A stretch of DNA of 64,000 nt from Natronomonas salinimetallica (GTDB lineage Archaea > Halobacteriota > Halobacteria > Halobacteriales > Haloarculaceae): contig NZ_JACDNQ010000001.1 of assembly GCF_013839515.1 (NCBI RefSeq), positions 191,691-255,690 of the forward strand, written 5' to 3'. Positions 18,431 to 26,234 of this stretch are shown piece after piece. Position 1 is the stretch's first letter, and the number at the start of each line of letters is the position of its first letter. The notes under the pieces are model-generated. The model had not been told where the DNA came from and did no database searches. It worked only from the letters and a program-made list of their open reading frames with translations. Both the position numbers and the translations under genes were made by a program.

Positions 18431-18538
18431 TACTGGTGGACGAAATCAAATGAAACCGACTCACGAGTGATCCGCCGTTCGCTCCGTCGAACGGCGTGAT
18501 CCTCGTGCGTCGTGTGTACATTCTTTTGTTCGTCAGTA
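18431..18538 (-). mobile_element. Miniature element A, copy 2 (108 bp)
   Basis: Reverse orientation, flanked by TGA at 18428-18430 and 18539-18541. It differs from the common sequence at one base near its end (GAACAAAA for GGACAAAA). The left TGA is the stop codon of the ModE-like gene. The right edge creates an ATG (18538-18540) in frame with the kinase gene downstream. Confidence 0.95.
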
Positions 18539-18609
18539 TGAGCCGACCGGAGGGATATATATCGGTATTAGCAAGCCACAGGTGGCACCGTATCGACGGA
18601 CGACCATCG

Positions 18610-19671
18610 ATGGCGACCGAGAAACGAGTCACGTTGCCGTCCGAGTACGACACGCTCCACGTCGGAACCGCGCTGTACGAGGCCGAGACCGGAACGATCC
18701 GGGATGCGAACACCTGGCTGGGGACGATACTGAAATATCCCCTCGAGGAACTCCGCGACCTCTCGGTCGAGGAGTACACCGCAAACACCTATTCGTACGC
18801 CGCCCCCGAGTTCAAATCTCGGCTCCAGGCCAGCGCTGCGGGCGATCCACAGCAGTTCGTCTGGCGGGCAAAGCGTTCCGATGGGGAGCTCATCTGGATA
18901 CGGATCCACCTCTCACGACAGCCGTTCTGTGGCCCGGAGTACGTCTACGCGGAGATACAGGACATAACCGAGTATTACGACACACACCATAGAGCGGAGC
19001 TGTTCTGGCGCGTTCTCAGACACAATCTGCGAAACGAGGCGACCATCATCGCCGGCAATGCGGACGCCGTCGGCTCCAATCCCGACGCCGCAAGCACCCG
19101 GAAGGCCGGCGAAACCATCCGGCGGAGCGCGGAGAAACTCGGTGGGATGGCCGAATCGGTCAAAGAGATCCGACAGGCGGTCTCGGGGACCGTCGACCGG
19201 CGCGTCAGGAAACACGCAACGACGGCGGTGCGGGCCGTGGCCGACGATATCGAAGAAAAGCACCCGAGTGCGGAGATCACCGTCACCGAGCGGGCGGCGA
19301 TGTGGATCAACGTCGACGACGCGTTCACCAACGCCCTCACTCACGCGTTGGACAACGCCGTCGTTCACGCTGACGTTTCGGCCCCGACCGTCGACGTCAG
19401 CGTCGGTCCCTCGCCGAATACCGGACGCGTCGAGATCCGTATCGTCGACGAAAATCCCGCGATATCCGACGCCGAGCTCGACGCACTGTCCGATCCGAGC
19501 ATGGCCACGAGCACGTCACACGGCTCGGGGATCGGCCTGTTCGTGATGAAATGGTGCGTGGAATCGCTCGGGGGCGAGGTGGCGTTCGAAAGATCCGGCC
19601 CCCGTGGAAACGTCGTCCGTTTTTATTTGCCGCCGGACGTGCCGCCCGACGAAAAGACGACACAGCCGTGA
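18610..19671 (+). CDS. PAS-domain sensor histidine kinase
   Basis: A 353-residue soluble kinase. A PAS domain (residues 10-125) ends in the C-terminal cap motif YVYAEIQDITE. The phospho-acceptor helix is FWRVLRHNLRNEATII with the H-box His. The ATPase domain shows the N-box THALDNAVVHA, a weak D-box IVDENPAI and the G-box HGSGIGLFVMKW. No membrane helix is present, so it probably senses an internal signal. No response regulator is adjacent. The ATG at 18610 is used; an in-frame ATG 24 codons upstream lies at the edge of element A. Confidence 0.88.
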   Translation: MATEKRVTLPSEYDTLHVGTALYEAETGTIRDANTWLGTILKYPLEELRDLSVEEYTANTYSYAAPEFKSRLQASAAGDPQQFVWRAKRSDGELIWIRIHLSRQPFCGPEYVYAEIQDITEYYDTHHRAELFWRVLRHNLRNEATIIAGNADAVGSNPDAASTRKAGETIRRSAEKLGGMAESVKEIRQAVSGTVDRRVRKHATTAVRAVADDIEEKHPSAEITVTERAAMWINVDDAFTNALTHALDNAVVHADVSAPTVDVSVGPSPNTGRVEIRIVDENPAISDAELDALSDPSMATSTSHGSGIGLFVMKWCVESLGGEVAFERSGPRGNVVRFYLPPDVPPDEKTTQP

Positions 19672-19744
19672 GACGACCTGAGGGTTCACCGTTTCGCCCC
19701 CCGAAGACGCCCGGACGACGGACGGCACGCGTGTCACTCCCCGC

Positions 19745-22309
19745 CTACGTTTCGTCTATTTTCCCGTCGTAAAGCCGTTTCAGCGCCGTTTCGGCCCCGG
19801 AGCGCGTCTTCAGATATCGGCGATCGCCGTCGGGAGTACGGATCACGAACTCGTAGGTATCGCTCTCCGGTCGATACCAGCGCTCGTCGTACTGCTGGAA
19901 TACGTCTTCAGCACGCTGCCCGTCGTCGTGGGTCGGTACCGCATCCGACGACGACGCGTGCCCGTCCGGCTCCGGTGTGGGTTGCTCTCGGTCCGCCCCC
20001 ACGTCCGGGGACGCGTCGACGACGATGCCGCTGTCGACGGAGACGTCGGCGGCGACCCCCACGTCGTAGCCCTCGCGGTCGACGGCGCTTCGTGTTTCAT
20101 CCATCAGGACCGCCTGGGTGTCGATGACGGGGTCGTCGTCGGGCTGTCGTTGATCGTAGCTCCCGTCGGCGTTCATCGTCCAGCGCCGCCTGTTGTCCGC
20201 GAGAATCAACTCGAGGTTGAACTTCAACTGCCGACGGAGATCGTGGTCCTCGACGGGGGTGACCGCCTCGACACGACTGTCGAGGTTGCGGGTCATCCAG
20301 TCTGCGCTCCCGACGTAGTATTCCGGACGTCCACCGTCGGCGTCCGCCGCCGCCGCGTCGGCGTCGGTATCGGTTGCCGCGGAATCGAGGGCCGCGTCCG
20401 CCGTCGAATCGGCGATCGGATCCGCCGCCCGAGCGCCGTTCTCGAAGTAGAATATCCGGGAGTGTTCGAGAAACCGGCCCACGACCGAGTGGACCGAGAC
20501 GTTCTCGCTGATCCCGTCGAGTCCCGGCCGGAGCCGACAGATGTCACGGACGATGAGATCGATCTCGACTCCGGCCATCGACGCGCGATACAGCTCTTCG
20601 ACGATCGCTGGATCCTCGAGGCCGTTGATTTTCGCGACGATGCGCGCCGGACGACCGGCCTGGGCGTGTAGCGCCTCCCGGCGGATGCATCGGGTGAACT
20701 CCTCGCGCATCGTCACCGGCGCGACGAGCAGTTTCCGGAACCGTTCGTCGAGCCCCGGCCCGGTAAAGGAGTTGAAAAGAGTCACGAGGTCCTGCCCGAT
20801 ATCCCGGTCGGCGGTCAACAGCCCGAGATCGACGTACCCCTTGGCCGTCTCGGAGTGGTAGTTTCCGGTGCCGACGTGCGAGTAGAGGTTGACGTCGTCG
20901 CCCTCCTCGCGGACGACGAGAGCGGTCTTGGTGTGCGTTTTCAGCCCGATGGTGCCGTAGGCGACGTGGATGCCGTTTTCCTCCAGGCGACGGACCCACT
21001 CGAGGTTGTTCTGCTCGTCGAAGCGCGCTTTCAGTTCGACCATCACCGCGACTTGTTTTCCGTTCTCGGCGGCCTCGATGAGCGACTGGATGACCTGCGA
21101 GTCGCTCGCGGTTCGGTAGATCGCCGCCTTCACCGCCAGCACGTCCGGGTCGTTGGCCGCCTCGGTGAGAAACCGCTGGACGGTCTCGCCGAAGTCGTGG
21201 TAGGGGTGATGGAGCAGGATATCGTCCTCGCTGACGTGCTCGAAGATACTTCGGGTCCCGTCCGCGTTCTCCTCTGCGTCGAGCGACAACCGGCGGTCGC
21301 CCCGGAGGCGCGGATGCGATTTCGGCGTCCACGCGTCGGGTTTCAACTCCGGACGGTCGAGGTCGGTCAGGGCGGCGAAGTCGCGGTAGTCGATCGGCCC
21401 TTCGAGGTCGTATACCTCGCGCTCGTCGAGATCCAACTGCTCTCGGAGCGTCTCCCGGACGCGTGGGTCGGCGTCGGACTCGATCTCCATCCGGACGGCA
21501 CTGGCGAAGCGTCGCTGTTCGAGGACGTCCTCGATCATCTCGATGAGGTCCTCTGCGACCTCCTCGTTTCGTCGTACCTCGGCGTTGCGCGTCAGCCGAA
21601 ACAGCGCCGTATCGAGTATCTCGACGTTCGGCAACAGGATATCGAGATTGTGCCTGATGAGCTCCTCGACGAGGACGTACCGTGCGTCGTCGTCGATCTC
21701 GATCAGCCGTGGCCGGTTCGGGGGGATCTTGATCCGGGTGAACGTCGGATCGTCGTCCCCCGGCTGGCGGGTGAGAACCGCGAGCGAGAGCGAACGGTTC
21801 GAAATAAACGGGAAGGGGTGGGCGGGATCGAACGATAGCGGCGTCAACGTCGGCTTGATCGACCGTTCGAAGTACCCGCGCAGCGACGATCGAGTCCCCG
21901 CGTCCAGACGGTCGTAGCCGACGATCTCGATGCCGTGTCGAGCCAGGGCCGGACGGAGTTCCGACTCATAACAGTCTGCTTGCTTCCGGAGCATCGGCCC
22001 GAGTTGCTCGTGGGTCTCTTCGAACTGTTCGAGCGGGGTTCTGCCGTCGACCGTCTCCTCCGTGACGCCGGCCTCTATCTGTTGTTTGAGGCCGCCGATG
22101 CGCTTCATCACGAACTCGTCCAGGTTCCGCGTGACGATGGAGAGAAACCGGACCCGTTCGAGCAGCGGGGTCCTGTCGTCTATGACCTCGCGGAGAACGC
22201 GTCGCTGGAAGGCGAGTTCGCTCAGTTCGCGGTTCAGATACAACTCCGGGTCGGTTAGATCGACGTCCGCCGGTTCGTAGGGTGGGATCTCGATCGATTC
22301 GTCGGTCAT
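19745..22309 (-). CDS. ppk1: Polyphosphate kinase 1
   Basis: PPK1 polymerises ATP gamma-phosphate into polyphosphate and can run in reverse. At 854 residues it is longer than bacterial enzymes (about 700), owing to acidic inserts near residues 650-680 and 740-800. The N-terminal domain opens LYLNRELSELAFQRRVL. The catalytic region has VELKARFDEQNNLEWVRRLE and YSHVGTGNYHSETAKGYVD with the phospho-accepting His. The second phospholipase-D-like half has YVGSADWMTRNLDSRVE. Extensive direct repeats lie upstream of its start. Confidence 0.95.
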   Translation of the reverse strand: MTDESIEIPPYEPADVDLTDPELYLNRELSELAFQRRVLREVIDDRTPLLERVRFLSIVTRNLDEFVMKRIGGLKQQIEAGVTEETVDGRTPLEQFEETHEQLGPMLRKQADCYESELRPALARHGIEIVGYDRLDAGTRSSLRGYFERSIKPTLTPLSFDPAHPFPFISNRSLSLAVLTRQPGDDDPTFTRIKIPPNRPRLIEIDDDARYVLVEELIRHNLDILLPNVEILDTALFRLTRNAEVRRNEEVAEDLIEMIEDVLEQRRFASAVRMEIESDADPRVRETLREQLDLDEREVYDLEGPIDYRDFAALTDLDRPELKPDAWTPKSHPRLRGDRRLSLDAEENADGTRSIFEHVSEDDILLHHPYHDFGETVQRFLTEAANDPDVLAVKAAIYRTASDSQVIQSLIEAAENGKQVAVMVELKARFDEQNNLEWVRRLEENGIHVAYGTIGLKTHTKTALVVREEGDDVNLYSHVGTGNYHSETAKGYVDLGLLTADRDIGQDLVTLFNSFTGPGLDERFRKLLVAPVTMREEFTRCIRREALHAQAGRPARIVAKINGLEDPAIVEELYRASMAGVEIDLIVRDICRLRPGLDGISENVSVHSVVGRFLEHSRIFYFENGARAADPIADSTADAALDSAATDTDADAAAADADGGRPEYYVGSADWMTRNLDSRVEAVTPVEDHDLRRQLKFNLELILADNRRRWTMNADGSYDQRQPDDDPVIDTQAVLMDETRSAVDREGYDVGVAADVSVDSGIVVDASPDVGADREQPTPEPDGHASSSDAVPTHDDGQRAEDVFQQYDERWYRPESDTYEFVIRTPDGDRRYLKTRSGAETALKRLYDGKIDET

Positions 22310-22478
22310 CGTTGTCCGTCGTCGGTCATCGTTGTCTGTCGATCATCATGCCTGTCAATCATCATACCTGTCGTCGGTCATCGTTAGGTGTCGTCGGTCG
22401 TCGTTGTCTGTCGATCATCATGCCTGTCGTCGGTCATCGTTAGGTGTCGTCGGTCGTCGTTGCCCGTCCTCGGTCAAC
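22306..22478. repeat. Direct-repeat cluster, 56-bp unit plus sub-repeats
   Basis: A 56-bp unit starting CCTGTCGTCGGTCATCGTTA at 22367 recurs at 22423. It is itself built of shorter GTCGGTCATCGTT / GTCGATCATCATGCC repeats, and the array reaches into the first codons of ppk1 (GACCGATGAATC region). It fills most of the space between ppk1 and the phosphatase gene. Confidence 0.9.
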
Positions 22479-22532
22479 AAAATGGACCGCCAGCGGCCGG
22501 AGAGCCGCTCCAACGGGTCGCCGGTACCCACG

Positions 22533-23240
22533 TCACCCCTCGGGTGCGGTGAGCCGTGGTTCGACGATGCTGTCCGAGGAGCGCGGGAGATACGTCTCCG
22601 GCGGGTCCACGGTAATCGACTCCGCGGTCCGATACTCGTAGGCGGTCAGTTGGCCCCCGTAGACGCATCCGGTATCGAGACCGACGGCGTACTCGCTCTC
22701 GAACGGTTCGGCGAGGACCGTGTGCCCGAAAAACACCCGGGGGCCCTCTCGGCGCGTCTCGAACCAGAACGGGCGTTCGTAGCCCCCTTCGGGAGCGAGC
22801 GATCGGGTGTTCAAAAGCTCCGAGAGCGTGTGTTCGTCGACCGGTTTCCGGTGGTCGATCCCCCCGTGGACGACCGCGACGTCGTCCCAGGAGATGACGG
22901 CCGGCAGAGATTCGAGGTAGGCGAGGTCCTCGTCGGTGAGGGCATCGATCGATTTGCGCCCGTCGATGAGCTTTTGCTCGTTGTTCCCCCGGACGGTACG
23001 GACGTTCGGGCGCGACCTGACGAGATCGATGACGCCCTTGCTGTCCGGGCCTTTCCGCACGAGGTCGCCGACGAGAACGACGAGGTCGTCCGACGTCGGA
23101 TCCAGCCGCTCGAGCAGCCGCTCTAGCGTCTGTCGGCATCCGTGGACGTCGCCGACGACGTAGATATCGTTCCACCCGGTACTATCGATCCGTCGATGAG
23201 GCGCGTCGATCTCCGTGTTGAGCGTGAGTTCGGGTGGCAT
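22533..23240 (-). CDS. Metallophosphoesterase (PP2A-like serine/threonine phosphatase family)
   Basis: A 235-residue calcineurin-like phosphoesterase. Metal-binding motifs are visible in order: VVGDVHG (GDxHG), LVGDLVRKGPDS (GDxxDRG variant) and VRGNNE (GNHE variant), then VVHGG and FFGHT. The size fits diadenosine tetraphosphatase or protein phosphatases of the PPP group; the substrate is not told by sequence. The ATG at 23240 is chosen; the frame continues upstream through two 30-bp repeats that encode SPKSVPDDN-type repeats with no domain. Confidence 0.85.
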   Translation of the reverse strand: MPPELTLNTEIDAPHRRIDSTGWNDIYVVGDVHGCRQTLERLLERLDPTSDDLVVLVGDLVRKGPDSKGVIDLVRSRPNVRTVRGNNEQKLIDGRKSIDALTDEDLAYLESLPAVISWDDVAVVHGGIDHRKPVDEHTLSELLNTRSLAPEGGYERPFWFETRREGPRVFFGHTVLAEPFESEYAVGLDTGCVYGGQLTAYEYRTAESITVDPPETYLPRSSDSIVEPRLTAPEG

Positions 23241-23258
23241 CGTATGCGTGTATGGTTC

Positions 23259-23318
23259 GTTGTCGTCGGGGACTGATTTCGGTGACCTGTTGTCGTCGGG
23301 GACTGATTTCGGTGACCT
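23259..23318. repeat. 30-bp tandem repeat x 2
   Basis: Identical units at 23259-23288 and 23289-23318 (GTTGTCGTCGGGGACTGATT...) lie in the leader of the phosphatase gene, between its start and a strongly AT-rich promoter-like region (23367-23398). Confidence 0.93.
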
Positions 23319-23477
23319 CGGGGACCGAGACGGATCGTTGTCGTCCGTATGAATCGACACGAATCGGATATTTAACCGGTTATATGAGAAATATATAGCG
23401 GTACGTACACACGTCCGTGCGAGTACTATCCCCACGGGAAACGGACGCCACGAGACGGCTACAGTCGGTAGTCTCGA

Positions 23478-24377
23478 TCAGACGTACAACAGCGGTACCA
23501 TCGCCACGACGCCCGCAAGGAGGCCGACGAGCAGTTCACGACGGCCGCCGCCCGGCAGGTCGGCACCGGTTTCGAGCGCCTCCGGAATGAACTCCGTGGC
23601 GACCAGATACACCATCGCGCCCGCGGCGAAGCCGAACCCGAACGGCAGGAACTCCCGGGCCCAGGTGACGAACACGAACGAGATGACCGCTCCGATCGGT
23701 TGCGGGAGGCTCGAAAAGACGGCTGCCCCAACCATTCGCCACTTCGAAAGTCCCATCGCCCGCATCGGGATGGCGATTGCGGTCCCTTCGGGGATGTTGT
23801 GAATCGAGATAGCGACGGTCATGAACACGGCGAGCAGCGGGACGGAGAGACCGAGTATCGGGACGCCGCCGTCGAGGCCGAGTTCGGCGAACGATACCCC
23901 GACCGCGACACCTTCGGGAAAGCTATGAACCGTGAGAATCCCGAGGATCAACACGAGCTTTTTTAAATCGGCCTCGGCGAACGCCGCCGCTTCCAGCGGC
24001 GTCTCCTCGATCTCGTCGTCGTGGCCGCCGTCGTCGTCCCTGGCGTTGTCGTGGCTGCCGTTATCGTGGCCGCCGTGAGCACGGTGGTTGCCCCCGACAT
24101 CCACCGCGTCGATGATCCGGTCCGAGGCCTCGACCAATACGATACCCACGAGGATCCCGCCGAGCATGAGCGTCGGGATGTCGCCCGACGAGTAGGCCAG
24201 CCCCTCGTTGACGAGCCCGAAAAGCGACGCCGAGACCATGATTCCCGAAGCGATCCCCCACAGCGCCACGTTCCAGCTGTCGCTGAAGTCCTCGACGAAA
24301 AAGAACGGGATCGCTCCGAGTCCGGTCGCTAGCGCGGTTATGAGTCCGGCGACGAAGACAAAGACGATGTTTTCCAC
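23478..24377 (-). CDS. ZIP-family divalent metal transporter
   Basis: A 299-residue protein with about eight membrane helices. The two metal-site motifs of ZIP transporters are clear: HSFPEGVAVGVSF and HNIPEGTAIAIP. A His/Asp-rich cytoplasmic loop (about residues 95-120: NHRAHGGHDNGSHDN...) is the usual metal-sensing loop. It imports Zn2+ or a related ion. The GTG at 24377 begins the first membrane helix; upstream in-frame codons encode a Cys/Arg-rich tail without support. Confidence 0.9.
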   Translation of the reverse strand: MENIVFVFVAGLITALATGLGAIPFFFVEDFSDSWNVALWGIASGIMVSASLFGLVNEGLAYSSGDIPTLMLGGILVGIVLVEASDRIIDAVDVGGNHRAHGGHDNGSHDNARDDDGGHDDEIEETPLEAAAFAEADLKKLVLILGILTVHSFPEGVAVGVSFAELGLDGGVPILGLSVPLLAVFMTVAISIHNIPEGTAIAIPMRAMGLSKWRMVGAAVFSSLPQPIGAVISFVFVTWAREFLPFGFGFAAGAMVYLVATEFIPEALETGADLPGGGRRELLVGLLAGVVAMVPLLYV

Positions 24378-24513
24378 GGGGGTAGTGGGGGTTGACGTTT
24401 GGTAATGAAAAGGCCTTCTACAGCACGGACCTCCGCTGGCTCCGATACGAACACGAGGACGGTCGCGTTCGACGGCCGGCCGCATCCGAGAAGGTTCGGC
24501 GGCCCGTTTCCCT

Positions 24514-24564
24514 GTCGTGAACGCGCCCCGGTGGCTGCCCGTCGTGAACGCGCCCCGGTGGCTG
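24514..24564. repeat. 27-bp tandem duplication
   Basis: GTCGTGAACGCGCCCCGGTG at 24514 recurs at 24541 (period 27). It lies just beyond the end of the IclR gene. Confidence 0.88.
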
Positions 24565-24584
24565 TCTCGGCCGATATCCGCCAG

Positions 24585-25337
24585 TCATCCCGTCAGATTG
24601 AGTTCGATGACGTTGCCCGCCTGCTCGAGGACGGTCCGGATCGACTCCTCCGTCTCGCCCGTCGACACCCTGCTTACAGGACCGGTAATGCTGATCGCGG
24701 CCGGGCGCTCGCTCGGGGTCGACAGCGGGCGAGCGATGCAGGCCATCCCCTCGACGCACTCCTCGCGGTCGTAGGCGATCCCCGTGGCGTCGATTTCGTC
24801 GAGCTCCTCGAACAACGCCCGGGGTTCGGTGATCGTGTGCTCGGTCACGGCCGGGAGTCCACGGGCATCGATGATCTCCTCGACCCGCTCTTCGGGGAGC
24901 GTCGCGAGGATCGCTTTCCCGAGGCCCGTCGCGTGGAGGTAGGCCCGTCGGCCGGTCTGGGTGTCGATCTCGACCGCGTTCTCCCCTCTGGAGGTGTGGA
25001 CGTAGACGCCCCAGTCATCCTCCTCGAACATGAGGTTTGCGAGCTCGCCCGTCTCGTCCGCCATCTTCCGGAGTTGCGGGCGGGCGGTGTCGTAGACACC
25101 GTCGTACCGCTGTGCGTAGCCGCCGAACTCGAGTGCTCGAAGCCCGATACGGTATCTGTCGCCGTGTTTGACGGCCAGTCCGCTGGATTCGAGCGTATTG
25201 AGGTGTTTGTATACCGTACTCTTCGCGACCGAGAGATGCGTCGCGAGCTCCGTGATCCCCGCCTCCCCGTCGAGGTCGATGAGCCCCTCGAGCATCCGGA
25301 TCGAGGTCTCGGTTGCGCGGACGCGGTCGTCGTCCAT
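24585..25337 (-). CDS. IclR-family transcriptional regulator
   Basis: A 250-residue IclR protein. The N-terminal winged helix is ITELATHLSVAKSTVYKHLNTLESSGLAV. The C-terminal effector domain (80-250) shows HATGLGKAILATLPEE and the late CVEGMACIARPL region that contacts the ligand. IclR proteins in haloarchaea control sugar and aromatic catabolism; no such operon is adjacent. TTATAAAC (25359-25367) about 27 nt upstream indicates a leaderless mRNA. Confidence 0.93.
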   Translation of the reverse strand: MDDDRVRATETSIRMLEGLIDLDGEAGITELATHLSVAKSTVYKHLNTLESSGLAVKHGDRYRIGLRALEFGGYAQRYDGVYDTARPQLRKMADETGELANLMFEEDDWGVYVHTSRGENAVEIDTQTGRRAYLHATGLGKAILATLPEERVEEIIDARGLPAVTEHTITEPRALFEELDEIDATGIAYDREECVEGMACIARPLSTPSERPAAISITGPVSRVSTGETEESIRTVLEQAGNVIELNLTG

Positions 25338-25632
25338 ACGGCCCCTTCGATAGCTCCGTTTATAAGCGTTGTTCGACGTTCGAACCGTCGGTTCGGCCCG
25401 GCGTGAGCGCGGATCGGACGGGACGGCCCGCCGGCGCGTTCACGCCTGCGAAACGGGTCGTTCGGGTGTTTGTGCTGGCGGTCATATCATACCACGGAAA
25501 TTATCCACGCGAGCGGCGTATATCCCCTATATTCTCGTTTACAGCGTTCGGAGTCGGAATCCGACCCGTTCGCCATCGAGAAACATATAGTATCCGACAC
25601 GTTAATACGGGTCCGGCCCATACCTGTATTCG

Positions 25633-25749
25633 ATGGCACAGAAACAGCCCGAATCCCCCGAACTGCTGCGACTGAAGGACAGCCCCCGACGCACCGATCT
25701 ACAGAAGGCGAACCGCCCGGTCGACCGGCTGTTCGAGCTGTTTCGGTAA
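25633..25749 (+). CDS. Possible 38-residue protein
   Basis: Short open frame from ATG 25633 to TAA 25749, encoding a basic, helix-prone peptide that starts MAQKQPESPELLRLKDSPRR and ends LFELFR. About three quarters of third codon positions are G or C, as in neighbouring genes. AT-rich DNA upstream (CATATAGTAT near 25587) could be a promoter. No family recognised. Confidence 0.4.
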   Translation: MAQKQPESPELLRLKDSPRRTDLQKANRPVDRLFELFR

Positions 25750-25823
25750 CCGCCGGTGACCGGATACGGACGGTCGTAACGAACCACCGGTGAACGCCAG
25801 CCCGGCTCGTTTTTCACCGGTGT

Positions 25824-26019
25824 CTATAGTAGAGATTGGAAGACAGTACACACCCGACTGCACGCCGGCAGTGCGATCGATGTGTACGTATACTGGTGGA
25901 CGAAATCAAATGAAACCGACTCACGAGTGATCCGCCGTTCGCTCCGTCGAGCGGCGTGATCCTCGTGCGTCGTGTGTACATTCTTTTGTCCGTCAGTATA
26001 GTTGCGATGTGTACTATAG
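25824..26019. mobile_element. Miniature element B, interrupted by element A
   Basis: The ends match the intact copy at 14114-14199. The sequence is broken after GATGTGTACGTA and resumes TAGTTGCGATG. Removing 108 bp plus a duplicated TA leaves 86 bp, the same as the intact copy. Confidence 0.88.
25891..25998 (-). mobile_element. Miniature element A, copy 3 (108 bp)
   Basis: Reverse orientation, inserted in element B. It has one base change in the central hairpin arm (CGAGCGGC for CGAACGGC on the reverse reading). The flanks show a 2-bp TA duplication rather than the 3-bp TNA seen at other copies. Confidence 0.95.
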
Positions 26020-26099
26020 GTATACCCGACAGTATCACTATAGCGACGGCAGTCCGTATGAGTCGCCGATTTCCCTCCCGGTATCCGACATCGTAAGCG

Positions 26100-26110
26100 A
26101 AGCTTTTTAC
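26100..26110 (+). promoter_or_regulatory. Probable TATA box of valS
   Basis: AAGCTTTTTAC lies about 28 nt upstream of an ATG at 26134. That ATG opens an 11-codon frame rather than valS itself, whose ATG is about 100 nt further on. Confidence 0.55.
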
Positions 26111-26133
26111 GCCGAACGGCCGACCGACGAGGT

Positions 26134-26169
26134 ATGAGCGCGATCCGGTCTGTAGTACGCGGGCCCTGA
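26134..26169 (+). CDS. Possible leader peptide upstream of valS (11 residues)
   Basis: The frame encodes [11 protein letters not shown] then TGA. Its ATG is where a leaderless transcript from the TATA box at 26100-26110 should begin. The two adjacent Val codons are both GTA, rare in a GC-rich gene set. A GC stem (GCGCG ... CGCGC, about 26171-26192) follows the stop. Regulation by Val-tRNA supply is speculation. Confidence 0.35.
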   Translation: MSAIRSVVRGP

Positions 26170-26234
26170 CCGCGCGCCTTCTTCACCGCGCGCACGTGTG
26201 TCCCACCTACCGGCCGGTCTCCGCGAAACCAATC

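Noticed and set aside
26020..26045. Second remnant of element C next to interrupted element B
   Set aside because: Only about ten bases (CCGACAGTAT) match the C end, with no partner end nearby; too short to support.
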